DNA from: Diphasiastrum complanatum
Taxonomy: Eukaryota; Streptophyta; Lycopodiopsida; Lycopodiales; Lycopodiaceae
Assembly (NCBI GenBank): GCA_029204225.1
Contig: CM055102.1
Location: 48,774,289-48,838,288 of the forward strand
DNA length: 64,000 bases
Reading direction: 5' to 3'
Positions 58,601 through 64,000 of the stretch are shown here, piece by piece. Under the pieces are notes generated by a model. It was not told the DNA's origin and did no database searches. It saw only the letters and a program-made list of their open reading frames with translations. How positions within the stretch are numbered: position 1 is the first letter of the stretch; each line of letters starts with the position of its first letter. Both the position numbers and the translations under genes were made by a program.

Positions 58601-61600
58601 GCCTCAACCTTGAACCATATCACTTAATTGGTCTAGGACCAAAGTATATATGCACAACTTGGGCAATGGGATCTAGTAGGAGGGCGCCCTTCTAAAGTGT
58701 CCATTGAGTTCTCAACTCCCACAAGAAAGGCATTCAAAGAGTCATAGGTTATGGAAGGAGTCTCTTGACCTTCCATAAGCCTATGGAGGCTCTTGGAGAT
58801 TCTTTAACTCCCCTAGGCTTCTCTCTCTCTCATTGGATGAGCATGGAACTCCATAGTGCATTGGAGGGGTCCATGGGCCATCTATATGAGGGTAGTAGGG
58901 CGCCCATTGTGGAGGAGAGATCTCTCTTGTTTGCTTTGCTTATGCTCTAGTGTTGCTACTAGTGTGTAGAGTGCTTTCTTGTGGTAGTATGCTTGAGGTT
59001 TGGATCTTGCTTATGGTATGGGACATAAGTAGGGTTTGGATCTTGAGTATGCTATGGAGTGTTGTGGTATGCTTGTGATTTGTTTATGGTTAGCAAGGGG
59101 GTGCTAGATAGGTCTTGCTTGGAGCTTGGATCTAGCTATGGTTGGGTGGCGAATACTTGAGGCCAGCTTGTTATCTATCTTTGTGTTTAAAGAGTAGGGA
59201 CACAGGTGGAGGAGAGATCCTTAGAGGCTTGCAGATCCTTACTTGCAGGTGGAGGCATCCTAGCTTGGAGTTGGGGAGCATCTTGAAGCTTGCAGGTTGC
59301 TTGGAGGATATTTGGAGGCTCTACCTTGGATTTGGAGGACTTCCTCACTTCTACTTGTAAAAGTGGTATCAGAGCTAGACAAAGGATGGTAACCTTTCTA
59401 ACCTTCTTCAAGTTCTATTAAGATCACCAACTAATTTTTTTTTGGGATGTATGCAATGCTCTGCACACGACCAGACCTTGCATACTCAATCAGTTCACTT
59501 AGCCAGTTCCTATCGAATCTAGGTTTGTGGAAAGCATTCATGAAAGTCATGAAATGCGTTCAAGCAACTAAAAACTTCAGCATCTGATATGGAGGCAGCC
59601 AATCTGCCAATATTCTCAAAGGATACACAGATGTGGATTGGGCAGGAGATATCGATACCAGAAGATCAACTTCTGGATTTGTATTTTGATACAATCAAGG
59701 CCCAATCTCTTGGAACAGCCGAAAGCAGACCTCGGTAGCATTATCATCGACTGAATCAGAATACATAGTTGCCACAAATGCTACCAAGGAGGCAATTTGG
59801 CTAAGGCACCTACTTGCAGATATCGACCTTGCTCAGGAACATCCAACTACAATTTACTGTGATAATCAAAGCACAATAGCACTCTCTCTAAATCCGAGAA
59901 TTTACTCTCGGAGCAAACATATCGAAATCAGGTATCACTACCTTACAGAAAAAGTGCAAGGCAGGGAAGTGTCACTGATTTCCTGCAGGACAAATTACTT
60001 CACAAAGGCTCCATCAAAGCTGCACCATCTCAGATTCAACGACATGTTAAATATGAAGATCAAAAATTTCCAGGATCCACATTAAGGGGGAGTGTTGGAT
60101 TTTGATGCTCAGACTCAAATCCATTCAATAATGAGCATCCTGAAAAATCTGTCGAAGTTCGACTGCATCGACTTTGAAGTCATCGACTTCATCAGCTTCG
60201 ACTTCTCTCATGTAGATATATACATATGTTCAAACTCGACATCGACGTACTCGACTTGCTCGACATCGACGTTTTTCCCTAACTCCATCAAATCCGAGAT
60301 TTTCGACTTACCCAACTTTGTCGACTTTTCACCAACCATCAACTAACCGACTTTTATCAACTTTTTCCCATGAGGGAAAAAAATCAATCAAAATAAACTG
60401 TCAGAAGAATAATTTATGGCAGTTCACCAACTATTGTACATACATTTATTGTTACAAGGCGGTTGTAATAAATAGCAGATAGCATTTAATGCTAAATAGA
60501 TATTTAGCAAGAAGATATTTGTCATATAGAATCAACTGAGAACGCACTCAGTTGAGGGTTGATCACTAATCAATCTTCTCAATTGGATTTTTCTATTGCC
60601 AATGTTTTCACACTCAACTATCAAGCTGAAGTTATCACTTCAAGCAATTGTACTCGTTGTTGATATTAATCAGAGTGCAATTTTTGTCTCACTACTGTAT
60701 TGTTCATTTGCGCTTATCTGAATCATTAATCTTGAATATTTCTGCTGCTAACTGTGGCGCTTCCGATCCTACACAGCCCACTCTCACTCAAGCTTCTGCT
60801 GCCAACCATACTCTCGATTTCCGACATTAACTCCACTTGTTCTTAGATTGTAGCATGACAATTACCTTTGATATTCAAACTATTGTCTGATTCTTCATGT
60901 GTACACACATGTCACCATTGAAACTCTACTTTGAGCGAATCACTCCAGTTTCCTGTATTTGCTCATGCTAGGGTTGAGGGTGTTACATATATCCATTCAC
61001 CTTCTTGCATCTTTCATTGTTGTCTATACATCTTCCACTCAAAACATGTACAATTGATAAGACTGCCATTCTATAGTTTCCACGTATTCAACCCGATTCC
61101 CTGTTTTTTTCAGTCTCCAGAACCTTCCAAAGTGCTTACTATTTACTACATATAGAGGCAAAGATCCTCATTTCTCAAATTATTGAGTTTGAGGTCACGA
61201 TCTCTTTGTAGAGAAGTTCTATCTTTTGGGGATCTTTGGTAGAGATTTGTCGAAGCTCTAGGCATGGATCTTTAATAAGTTTTTTTTGTTGGATAATGCA
61301 TTGTAACTGATATGTGGCTTTACGTACTCCAATGGATGCCATATATGTGAATGTGTTCATAACAATGTTGCAGTGGATCACAATCCGCTACAAATCGTTC
61401 CGGAACGCCAGCGATCCGCGACCTAAATCACAACCTTTTTTTTTGTGGAAAAAATACTAATGGCCAAAATTTTTAAAATCATCAATGAATGCATCTAAAG
61501 AACAATGTATTGATAAACTAAAAAGAGGCAAAAATAAAATTGCATACAGGCTAGAGCCATATTGATCCGGTTAATTATAGATAGAGATATTGTTGGCACT

Positions 61601-63285
61601 GTATAATGTACTTGTATTTTGTTGAGCACGTAGTTGACTCACGTTTTTGTTACAAGCTCTGAGATGGGTTCTTATGCTTCATAATTGTTGTCAGTTTGTT
61701 TTCATTCAATATGGTTCCATGTGATTTCATTTCACATCATACAAAAATAGAGATGTTCGATAAATAATCACTTAATGGCCCAAAATTGGACCGCACTCCT
61801 CTTGGAACTCCGAGTAAACTAGGTAAGTGAATTGCTCTTGAAAACACCTTTAATCTAATACCCATATTGGCACCCAAAAAAAACAAAAAAACTCAAAAAA
61901 AAATTGCGTTCCGAGAAACCCTAATGGGATTTCCTGGAACGCGTTCCGAATCGTGTTCCGGGATGGAACATGCAACATAGGTTCACAACCAAATACACAA
62001 ACATGGCCCATTGTATCCAAGCCAAAGGCAATACAAGTTCTATGACAAAAGACACCTCATGATACAGCCACAAGGCTGAGTGCCCATAGGTTCTTCTCAA
62101 AGAAATTTTCATTTGCGTGGATTGATACATATTATTAAGATCATGCATTTGTTGTTTCATGAAGCCCCTCATATTCACGTAGTGGAGTCATCACAAGACA
62201 ACCCATAGTGCAACAATTCCATGCTACCATGTTTGGAGATGGATACTTACGTTGAGCCCTCAACTTGGTTTAGGTTTTTGAGCCCATGTATTGTGTTCTG
62301 CAGCTTTCATTGGTGAGGGTTTCAACCTTAACCTAAGTTGTGAGTTAGGTTTTTCTAAAACCTAAGATAAATTTTACTCTTTAAAATAAAGGCTAAAAAT
62401 ATCCAAAGAACTCAACACACGTTGGAATCACAAAAAAAGTGATGAGAAATGGAACACGGGCTATAAAGCTATACTATTGGCTTAAGGCTACTAGAATCGT
62501 TTTCAATTGTCTCTAATGAGAAATCTAGGAGCACAGAGCATTAACTCCAACAGCACAATTCGAATTAGATGTAAAACATTTCAAAATTTATATAACTCTA
62601 CTGTATTTATGATACATATTTACGTACACTCTGGTTATCTTTGGTCTCATGATACATATTTACGTACACTCTGGTTACCTTTGGTGTCATATTCTCGATA
62701 ACGGCGTTTACAAATCACATGTACCAGGTAATCTAAGACTCATCTGAATAATTGTCGGTATGTCCCAGCTTGTATAAATCAAAACTATGGATACTCAACA
62801 ATGTCATGTAGGGATACGTGTCTCTAGCTCGGCAACTATAGGGAACGTGAATGTCATTGAGGAGCACAAAAGGAATTGTGATTGAACCATATTTCAACAT
62901 TCCCTTTACACCATTAGACCTTCCAAGATCAAAAAATAGCAGCTACTAGCACCAAGTGCTTAGGCTCCTTCTAAGTTAGCAATGTGACTCGTAAAAATCA
63001 TGACGAACCTAGTTTTCCTTCAATTGCTTGAAAAGATTGTGATTGCAAACAGGGTCTTACACAAACTTCTTATAATAGGGTGCCTACTTTTTACCAAGGG
63101 AATTGACAAATGGATAATCAAATTGAGAAGGACCATCGGTTAGCCACATACCTTTCAGGGTTTCCTGGAACACGATCGGCATGTGTGGCAGCAAACAAGT
63201 CATATGATCGCTTAAGGGACTTAAGACTAAGCTTCTTTAGAGATTGTGGCTCAATCAAGTCCCCAGACATTGGAGCAGCTGGCAT
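21207..63285 (-). CDS. PRL1: PRL1 / PLRG1 / Prp46-type WD40 spliceosomal protein, 17 coding exons over 42 kb
   Basis: Coding exons, 5' to 3' on the minus strand: 63152-63285, 54653-54677, 54306-54426, 46479-46569, 46256-46348, 38763-38847, 38466-38558, 33292-33355, 33085-33170, 32822-32923, 32635-32718, 32426-32486, 32234-32300, 32058-32135, 28810-28874, 28493-28570, 21207-21379. All junctions are GT-AG, phases are consistent, and the sum is 1,500 bp (499 residues plus TAA), close to the usual ~490 residues. The N-terminus has the conserved [12 protein letters not shown] stretch; residues ~55-155 are a variable linker; then [19 protein letters not shown]; the WD40 propeller spans about residues 184-475 (IWD, CWD, VWD, LWD, FWDW); the end is PPKDIRRF. 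Family knowledge: a core subunit of the NineTeen/MOS4-associated spliceosome complex with CDC5, in the nucleus; in Arabidopsis also linked to SnRK1 control, sugar and hormone responses and DDB1-CUL4. No stop or frameshift is seen, so the gene looks functional. The small second exon is the least certain part. Confidence 0.95.
21444..21625. repeat. Compound microsatellite (GAGT)n-(AG)n-(ATCG)n-(AGTG)n
   Basis: A run of GTGA/GAGT repeats, about 55 bp of pure AG (21497-21551), five ATCG units and further AGTG units follow in direct succession, ending in TG-rich sequence. It lies at the 3' end of PRL1 intron 16, about 65 bp upstream of the last exon in transcript sense. Confidence 0.95.
22114..22173. 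repeat. (AG)n microsatellite
   Basis: An uninterrupted AG run of about 60 bp in PRL1 intron 16. Confidence 0.95.
22952..23010. repeat. (TC)n microsatellite at the 5' edge of the LINE
   Basis: A TC run with one TTC interruption directly precedes the LINE ORF1 start region (ATG at 23025). It may be part of the element's 5' UTR or a later expansion. Confidence 0.9.
23025..23975 (+). CDS. LINE ORF1 protein (nucleic-acid-binding), open
   Basis: 316 codons. The N-terminal third is Ala/Pro/Ser-rich, then a helical stretch ([20 protein letters not shown]) is followed by an RRM-like core ([37 protein letters not shown]). This order (coil then RRM) is typical of plant L1 ORF1 proteins that bind element RNA. 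The C-terminus is Pro/His-rich and seems to run into unrelated frame, which fits the deletion that removed the endonuclease. The start is the first ATG after the TC tract. It is probably part of a dead element. Confidence 0.65.
   Translation: MPLRKAPRFPRSPPATQAAPACVAVSANAPADDAAAVAFSASAAPKVSSAPPTPGLLCIPKPTAFHSSSSTQESALIPYTPSKSTKLFSCWQDNQFKADFQNIKIELLQLKETGKKSGEVQDYAFGASNRQQTLEQKIEQQKEEALSWASVLKQGTKPSAPITSVISATIQEEKSREQKALNIRVRGIPDTQDAVAEAKCFMDTTLGHRTNGLDTTWRTTRDTTTLIIRFTSLATRQDTLRCKAKLCGSTIFMDDDLTYISRWRRDVRPSRKLEKQAYESYIEMDECTVLIALMMVPTVKLGSTPRPHPHHLRIGL
24186..26580 (+). pseudogene. LINE ORF2 remnant: RT and C-terminal zinc finger, no endonuclease
   Basis: The linker ([31 protein letters not shown]) leads into [14 protein letters not shown] (motif A, near 24930), [20 protein letters not shown] (motif B), [11 protein letters not shown] (motif C, near 25220) and [11 protein letters not shown] catalytic Asp residues are present, but stops near 24780 and 25174 and a frameshift break the frame. 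The C-terminal region contains two related copies of one segment (see repeat entry) and ends [20 protein letters not shown], the zf-RVT cysteine/histidine pattern. Confidence 0.85.
25690..26500 (+). repeat. Internal duplication in the LINE C-terminal region
   Basis: Two divergent copies encode the same order of segments: [18 protein letters not shown] / [18 protein letters not shown], and [27 protein letters not shown] / [27 protein letters not shown]. The copies start near 25700 and 26110. Similar wording ([20 protein letters not shown]) occurs once in the second LINE near 57110. Confidence 0.65.
26741..28492. other. PRL1 intron 16, unassigned part
   Basis: No recognisable gene. A coding-like stretch of unknown origin on the minus strand (27573-27159) contains [20 protein letters not shown] and [13 protein letters not shown] but matches no family I recognise. 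The rest is AT-rich intronic sequence. Confidence 0.4.
28493..28874 (-). CDS. PRL1: PRL1 coding exons 15 and 16
   Basis: Exon 15 (28810-28874) encodes [20 protein letters not shown] then SGG; exon 16 (28493-28570) encodes [20 protein letters not shown] then TIVQPG. The acceptors (TGTAG, AACAG) and donors (GTATGT in both) are canonical, and phases are 2 in and 1 out for exon 15, and 1 in and 1 out for exon 16. [11 protein letters not shown] is a strongly conserved PRL1/PLRG1 signature. Confidence 0.96.
28875..32057. other. PRL1 intron 14
   Basis: 3,183 bp between GT-AG boundaries. Apart from one small MITE candidate (30250-30353), it contains no repeat family or coding sequence that I can support. 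Confidence 0.7.
30250..30353. mobile_element. Candidate small MITE with TTATGGGGAAA terminal inverted repeats
   Basis: The left end TTATGGGGAAACGTTTCCCC and right end TTTTTCCCCATAA are inverted repeats over about 11 bp with one mismatch. Internal sequence repeats TTTCCCCA and GGGAAA motifs. TTA/TAA at the edges would fit a three-base target duplication of PIF/Harbinger type, but with one copy in view this is not proven. Confidence 0.45.
32058..33355 (-). CDS. PRL1: PRL1 coding exons 8-14 (WD40 repeats)
   Basis: Seven exons 64-102 bp long separated by introns of 98-161 bp: 33292-33355 ([20 protein letters not shown]), 33085-33170 ([20 protein letters not shown]), 32822-32923 ([20 protein letters not shown]), 32635-32718 ([20 protein letters not shown]), 32426-32486 ([16 protein letters not shown]), 32234-32300 ([17 protein letters not shown]) and 32058-32135 ([16 protein letters not shown]). 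Phases chain without error. These encode WD repeats 1-6 of the propeller, with the GH...WD and D-D/N-K signatures intact. Confidence 0.96.
33715..34140. repeat. Degenerate minisatellite, ~70-75 bp unit, about six copies
   Basis: Successive units share ATCAATTTCAAAGTGGGG, ATCAATTTCTGTTCAAACAG, CCTGTTTGAAACCCTAAAA and TGC(A/C)CCCCC, with variable lengths. It lies in PRL1 intron 7 directly after a non-repetitive stretch. Confidence 0.8.
34325..34405. repeat. Two adjacent perfect hairpins
   Basis: 34325-34337 (TTAACACAAGTTG) pairs perfectly with 34342-34354 across a 4-nt loop. 34379-34389 (ATCGCTGTCCG) pairs perfectly with 34395-34405 across a 5-nt loop. Only 24 bp separate them. Both are in PRL1 intron 7. 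Confidence 0.85.
34410..38465. other. PRL1 intron 7, remaining sequence
   Basis: Contains a GAAA repeat at 35200-35226 and an (AG)n tract at 36283-36344. Otherwise no supportable gene or recognised transposon; short frames near 35.5-36.0 kb do not resemble a known family. Confidence 0.6.
36283..36344. repeat. (AG)n microsatellite
   Basis: About 60 bp of pure AG in PRL1 intron 7. Confidence 0.95.
38466..38847 (-). CDS. PRL1: PRL1 coding exons 6 and 7 (start of WD40 propeller)
   Basis: Exon 6 (38763-38847) encodes [19 protein letters not shown] and [10 protein letters not shown], the hallmark segment just before the propeller. Exon 7 (38466-38558) encodes [20 protein letters not shown] then [11 protein letters not shown], the first WD repeat. 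Junctions are phase 0 between them (AGG/GTGAGG donor) and after exon 7 (AAA/GTAAG). The separating intron is 204 bp. Confidence 0.95.
38848..40928. other. PRL1 intron 5, 5' part in gene sense, unassigned
   Basis: No gene recognised. In plus orientation it lies upstream of a carotenoid cleavage dioxygenase pseudogene, so it could hold decayed N-terminal exons or promoter of that gene, but no matching N-terminal motif was found. Confidence 0.5.
40929..42531 (+). pseudogene. Carotenoid cleavage dioxygenase (CCD/NCED family) pseudogene, middle to C-terminal exons
   Basis: Exon-like segments with GT-AG borders: 40929-41102 ([25 protein letters not shown]), 41318-41396 ([23 protein letters not shown]), 41705-41768 ([15 protein letters not shown]), 42119-42247 ([20 protein letters not shown] ... 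[13 protein letters not shown]) and 42379-42531 ([16 protein letters not shown]). These match the family order, including two of the iron-ligand His contexts (SHD and TFH). Family role: oxidative cleavage of carotenoids in plastids toward strigolactone- or ABA-type products. It is broken: a one-base insertion near 41715-41720, an in-frame TAA at 42197-42199, and no N-terminal exons or final part. It lies antisense inside PRL1 intron 5 and ends about 125 bp before a copia fragment. The subfamily (CCD8-like wording) is uncertain. Confidence 0.82.
42657..45040 (-). pseudogene. Ty1/copia gag-protease-integrase fragment
   Basis: On the minus strand from 45035: gag ([29 protein letters not shown]), a zinc knuckle in a shifted frame near 44310-44270 ([11 protein letters not shown]) preceded by a stop, protease ([12 protein letters not shown], near 44140), integrase ([38 protein letters not shown]) and the start of RT ([26 protein letters not shown]) ending at 42657. 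The rest of RT and RNase H are missing. Frameshifts occur near 44450, 44100, 43640 and 43330. Unlike the full-length element at 7-11 kb, the integrase Glu is retained here, and the sequence differs enough to be another subfamily. Sense orientation in PRL1 intron 5. Confidence 0.85.
45041..46255. other. PRL1 intron 5 sequence flanking the copia fragment
   Basis: No gene. A repeated phrase (CTTGGGTCCCTTCAAA at 45450 and 45508) and a (CT)n tract are present. In the copia fragment's orientation this would be its 5' side, but no primer site or LTR border was found. Confidence 0.5.
45712..45747. repeat. (CT)n microsatellite
   Basis: About 36 bp of pure CT/TC in PRL1 intron 5. Confidence 0.95.
46256..46569 (-). 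CDS. PRL1: PRL1 coding exons 4 and 5 (variable linker)
   Basis: Exon 4 (46479-46569) reads [20 protein letters not shown] and continues to a phase-2 end at TG/GTAGATAT. Exon 5 (46256-46348) completes the Trp codon, reads [19 protein letters not shown] and ends [11 protein letters not shown] at a GTTTGT donor. The Gly/Ala/Val-rich low-complexity linker between the N-terminal basic region and the WD40 propeller is the least conserved part of this family. The two exons are separated by a 130-bp intron. Confidence 0.88.
46570..48072. other. PRL1 intron 3, 3' part, unassigned
   Basis: AT-rich, with A-rich stretches near 47.9-48.1 kb. No coding or transposon signature that I can support. Confidence 0.5.
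48073..48378. repeat. 153-bp tandem duplication carrying a hAT-like terminus
   Basis: Copies 48073-48225 and 48226-48378 both start CCATAAAGACTGTCTTGAAA and both include AGGGGGTGTGTGTGTGTCAG and CAGACATGAGGGTCCGGGCC (at 48171 and 48324). The GC-rich ends differ slightly. A third CAGACATGAGGGTCC lies at 48437. Confidence 0.9.
48690..49122. repeat. Mixed (AG)n/(GT)n tracts and telobox motifs upstream of the hAT gene
   Basis: Long GT and AG runs (48780-48950, 49041-49122) surround two TTTAGGGTTTAGG motifs (48969-49010). The AG run ends directly at the transposase ATG, so it lies in the presumed 5' UTR. Confidence 0.9.
49123..52370 (+). pseudogene. hAT transposase gene (BED finger, DUF659, dimerisation region), multiple stops
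   Basis: Starts [20 protein letters not shown] with a BED-type zinc finger ([20 protein letters not shown]). An Ala/Ser/Pro-rich low-complexity stretch follows, then FYDLNLPF, the DUF659 region ([20 protein letters not shown]), an intron at 50119-50224, [16 protein letters not shown] and [16 protein letters not shown]. Later exons (from 50538) encode [28 protein letters not shown] and the hAT dimerisation signature ([23 protein letters not shown], near 51520-51580), then an acidic tail. Introns keep GT-AG borders. Stops in the conserved frame at 49723-49725, about 49780, 50578, 50719 and 50770 and a frameshift near 50375 make the transposase inactive. Confidence 0.85.
49380..49500 (+). repeat. 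Coding GCCACC-type minisatellite in the hAT gene
   Basis: Repeated ACCGCC/GCCACC trinucleotide-like units encode an Ala/Thr/Ser run between the zinc finger and DUF659. It produces long spurious Gly-rich and Pro-rich frames on the other strands. Confidence 0.85.
52528..52598. repeat. (AG)n microsatellite near the 3' end of the hAT element
   Basis: About 70 bp of pure AG. A CCCTAAACCCTAAC telomere-like motif follows at about 52671-52684. Confidence 0.95.
52781..54305. other. PRL1 intron 3, 5' part: CpG-rich patch and AT-rich sequence
   Basis: 52840-53150 is unusually rich in CpG and is flanked by a direct repeat (GCTTCAAGGACAC at 52797 and 53154, in a longer similar context starting at 52783 and 53140). 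The rest to 54305 is AT-rich with no recognised element. Confidence 0.5.
54306..54677 (-). CDS. PRL1: PRL1 coding exons 2 and 3, including a 25-nt micro-exon
   Basis: Exon 2 (54653-54677) encodes only the bridge SRQMRITCK: acceptor CAG at 54680-54678, donor GTGCGG from 54652. It is needed because exon 1 ends in phase 2 and exon 3 (54306-54426) starts in phase 0 with [12 protein letters not shown] directly after a TAG acceptor; both upstream stops in the exon 3 frame show that the exon cannot extend. A 25-base exon restores the frame exactly and supplies residues equivalent to the conserved basic stretch before the Tyr/Phe-Gly/Ala motif in PRL1. Exon 3 ends in phase 1. The intron between them is 226 bp. 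Confidence 0.82.
55240..57600 (+). pseudogene. Second LINE copy, RT-less remnant
   Basis: A coil segment ([20 protein letters not shown]) and RRM start (KSFNIRV) of ORF1 at 55.3-55.75 kb resemble the LINE at 23 kb. An endonuclease start (KFGSWNCNG) lies near 56090, then scattered endonuclease codons, the pre-RT linker ([20 protein letters not shown]) at 56.7-57.05 kb, and a jump directly to the C-terminal segment ([20 protein letters not shown]). RT motifs are absent. Many stops and shifts. It lies in PRL1 intron 1, antisense. Confidence 0.7.
57622..58343 (+). repeat. Left LTR of the 57.6-60.8 kb copia element
   Basis: 722 bp. Its CA terminus is mutated (ends AATG where the right copy ends GACA). 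It contains GACTTCGAAGTCATCGACTT-type internal repeats. Confidence 0.85.
58393..59375 (+). repeat. Foreign LTR-like sequence ending in a primer-binding site
   Basis: TGTTGGGGGCTAAATGG at 58393 begins a block rich in repeated phrases (CTTAGTTGGAGGTATGG, GTATGCTTG). It ends just before TGGTATCAGAGC at 59364-59375, the initiator-tRNA primer site. Its sequence is unlike the flanking LTRs, so it probably comes from a different element. Confidence 0.55.
59440..60083 (+). pseudogene. Copia RT-RNase H tail remnant
   Basis: Reads [19 protein letters not shown] (RT end), [70 protein letters not shown] and a C-terminal [11 protein letters not shown] stop just before the polypurine tract. RNase H acidic residues are present. 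Frame breaks occur near 59520 and 59590-59690. It belongs to the element bounded by the TTAAC duplication. Confidence 0.85.
60093..60826 (+). repeat. Right LTR of the 57.6-60.8 kb copia element
   Basis: 734 bp, TGTTGG start and CGACA end, flanked by TTAAC. Contains repeated TCGACTT motifs absent in part from the left copy. Confidence 0.87.
61366..61982. mobile_element. Weak candidate element with ATGTTGCA termini
   Basis: The left edge ATGTTGCAGTGG and right edge (TGCAACAT) are inverted over 8 bp, and both edges carry nearby palindromic TTCCGGAA / GGAACGCGTTCC motifs. No target duplication and no coding capacity. Could be chance. Confidence 0.25.
62610..62690. repeat. 40-bp tandem duplication
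   Basis: GATACATATTTACGTACACT CTGGTTA(T/C)CTTTGGT occurs at 62611 and 62651, nearly identical, in PRL1 intron 1. Confidence 0.9.
63152..63285 (-). CDS. PRL1: PRL1 coding exon 1 (start codon)
   Basis: The ATG at 63285-63283 opens a frame beginning [14 protein letters not shown] and continuing into the conserved [17 protein letters not shown], which matches the start of plant PRL1 proteins, so this start was chosen. The exon ends GAAAG followed by GTATGTGG (donor at 63151), phase 2. The basic cluster is a likely nuclear localisation region (inference). Confidence 0.93.
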
Positions 63286-64000
63286 ATTGCTTATTTTCCT
63301 TCGCTTTAGCCTCCCAAACTTATATATACTTCTAAAATATGACCAAAATCACATTACTTGCTTCTGCCGAACACTGCAGAAAGGCTACTGCATTCGCTTC
63401 TGGCCCTTGCCAGCAACCCTGACCCTTCAATCGCCAACAATTATGTCTGCAACACTAATCTGCCTGTGAATTTCGGCATCCTCAGCTCCGCAAGGAGACA
63501 GCCTTGCGATAGTCTCATTAGCTGCAACTCCTTGCCGCGCTACTGGAGATGAAAGGAGATGAGAAGCAGCTGCTATTTCGGTGCCATGGATCGACGAAAT
63601 AGAGAGAAAGAAATGAACGGAAACTAATGCGAGCAAATTCAAGAGAGAAAATCACAACATTTTGAGACTCTCGTCTTTGCCCAACTAGGGCAAAAACTCA
63701 AGTGCACTTTTTCCACTCTCCTATCGTATTTAGGGTTTTCCTGAAATTTTATGTTCATATTTCTTAATGAGGGGAAACAAAAATTTCTTTATAGTGTTCA
63801 TCTTTTGACTCCTTTGGGGAGCATAGAGCACTCACTATAAACAAGCTCTAGACCTAAATGCCACCCTTGTGTTAAGTGTGAGCTTGAGGGGTTGGACAAA
63901 TTGCAAGTAATACTCTACGAGTTTAGCGAGTTTTTAGGCTTTTATTTTTTAATAGCCATGATTAGAGTTTTGATTAAGAAAATTGTGAAATTGATGCATC
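63286..64000 (-). promoter_or_regulatory. Probable PRL1 5' UTR and proximal promoter
   Basis: This is the only sequence upstream of the PRL1 ATG within the window. On the minus strand a TATAAAG box lies near 63794-63788, about 500 bp from the start codon, so the leader could be long or contain a 5' UTR intron. A 71-codon upstream frame (63642-63427) would lie inside such a leader and is a candidate uORF, with no recognised product. Promoter assignment rests on position and the TATA-like match only. Confidence 0.4.

Larger units (their letters stand above)
57617..60831 (+). mobile_element. Copia LTR element with target duplication TTAAC and replaced interior
   Basis: LTRs 57622-58343 and 60093-60826 both start TGTTGGATTTTGATGCTCAG and share most sequence. 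The five bases TTAAC lie on both outer sides (57617-57621 and 60827-60831), a perfect target-site duplication. A polypurine tract (AAGGGGGAG, 60084-60092) abuts the right LTR. The interior is only 1.75 kb: foreign LTR-like sequence with its own primer site, then only the RT-RNase H tail. Antisense to PRL1 in intron 1. Confidence 0.85.
60832..63151. other. PRL1 intron 1, 5' part, unassigned
   Basis: No gene supported. Contains a possible inverted-repeat element at 61366-61982 and a 40-bp tandem duplication at 62610-62690. Otherwise AT-rich. Confidence 0.5.

Noticed and set aside
61921-62178. 85-codon minus-strand frame with a hydrophobic end
   Set aside because: No recognised domain and it lies within repeat-like intronic DNA; likely chance.
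63427-63642. 71-codon frame upstream of PRL1 as the true N-terminus
   Set aside because: It ends in a stop and is not joined in frame to the conserved MPA...[12 protein letters not shown] start; kept only as a possible uORF.

Overview
The window is nuclear DNA of a land plant with a large, repeat-rich genome. The reasons are a plant-type spliceosomal gene with multi-kilobase GT-AG introns, Ty1/copia and gypsy-like retrotransposons with plant-type primer sites (TGGTATCAGAGC), LINEs, a hAT transposon, long (AG)n microsatellites and CCCTAAA-like repeats. The N-terminal wording of the spliceosomal protein and the gene size point to a non-seed vascular plant such as a fern, but this is inference. 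Nothing prokaryotic or organellar was seen.

The main gene is PRL1/PLRG1/Prp46, a WD40 subunit of the NineTeen (MOS4-associated) complex. It lies on the minus strand from the start codon at 63285 to the stop codon at 21207. I read 17 coding exons, including a 25-nt micro-exon. Phases fit at every junction and give 1,500 coding bases (499 residues) spread over 42 kb. Ten introns are 98-239 bp; six are 3.2-8.5 kb and hold most of the repeats.

1-21 kb, downstream of PRL1, is a retroelement graveyard. It holds a decayed gypsy-like gag (0.1-1.1 kb) and a copia RT/RNase H remnant (2.1-3.8 kb) interrupted by degenerate telomere-like repeats. Next come a reverse-oriented copia fragment (4.8-5.6 kb) and an LTR-like block (5.6-6.1 kb). 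A full-length copia element (6288-12395) follows; its 1,315-codon polyprotein has no stop but carries substitutions at RT and integrase catalytic positions. Beyond it are an acidic gag-like reading frame (12.4-14.8 kb), a large foldback sequence (15.36-15.79 kb), a copia LTR (16.4-17.3 kb) and a transposase-like (DUF7869-type) pseudogene (17.5-19.2 kb).

21-64 kb is PRL1. Intron 16 holds a LINE (23.0-26.7 kb) lacking its endonuclease. Intron 14 has a small candidate MITE. Intron 7 has a minisatellite, two perfect hairpins and an (AG)n tract. Intron 5 has a carotenoid cleavage dioxygenase pseudogene on the opposite strand, truncated beside a copia fragment. Intron 3 has a decayed hAT transposon with GC-rich ends. 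Intron 1 has a second, RT-less LINE and a copia element with a TTAAC target duplication that contains a foreign LTR/primer site. Most identifiable intronic elements are antisense to PRL1.
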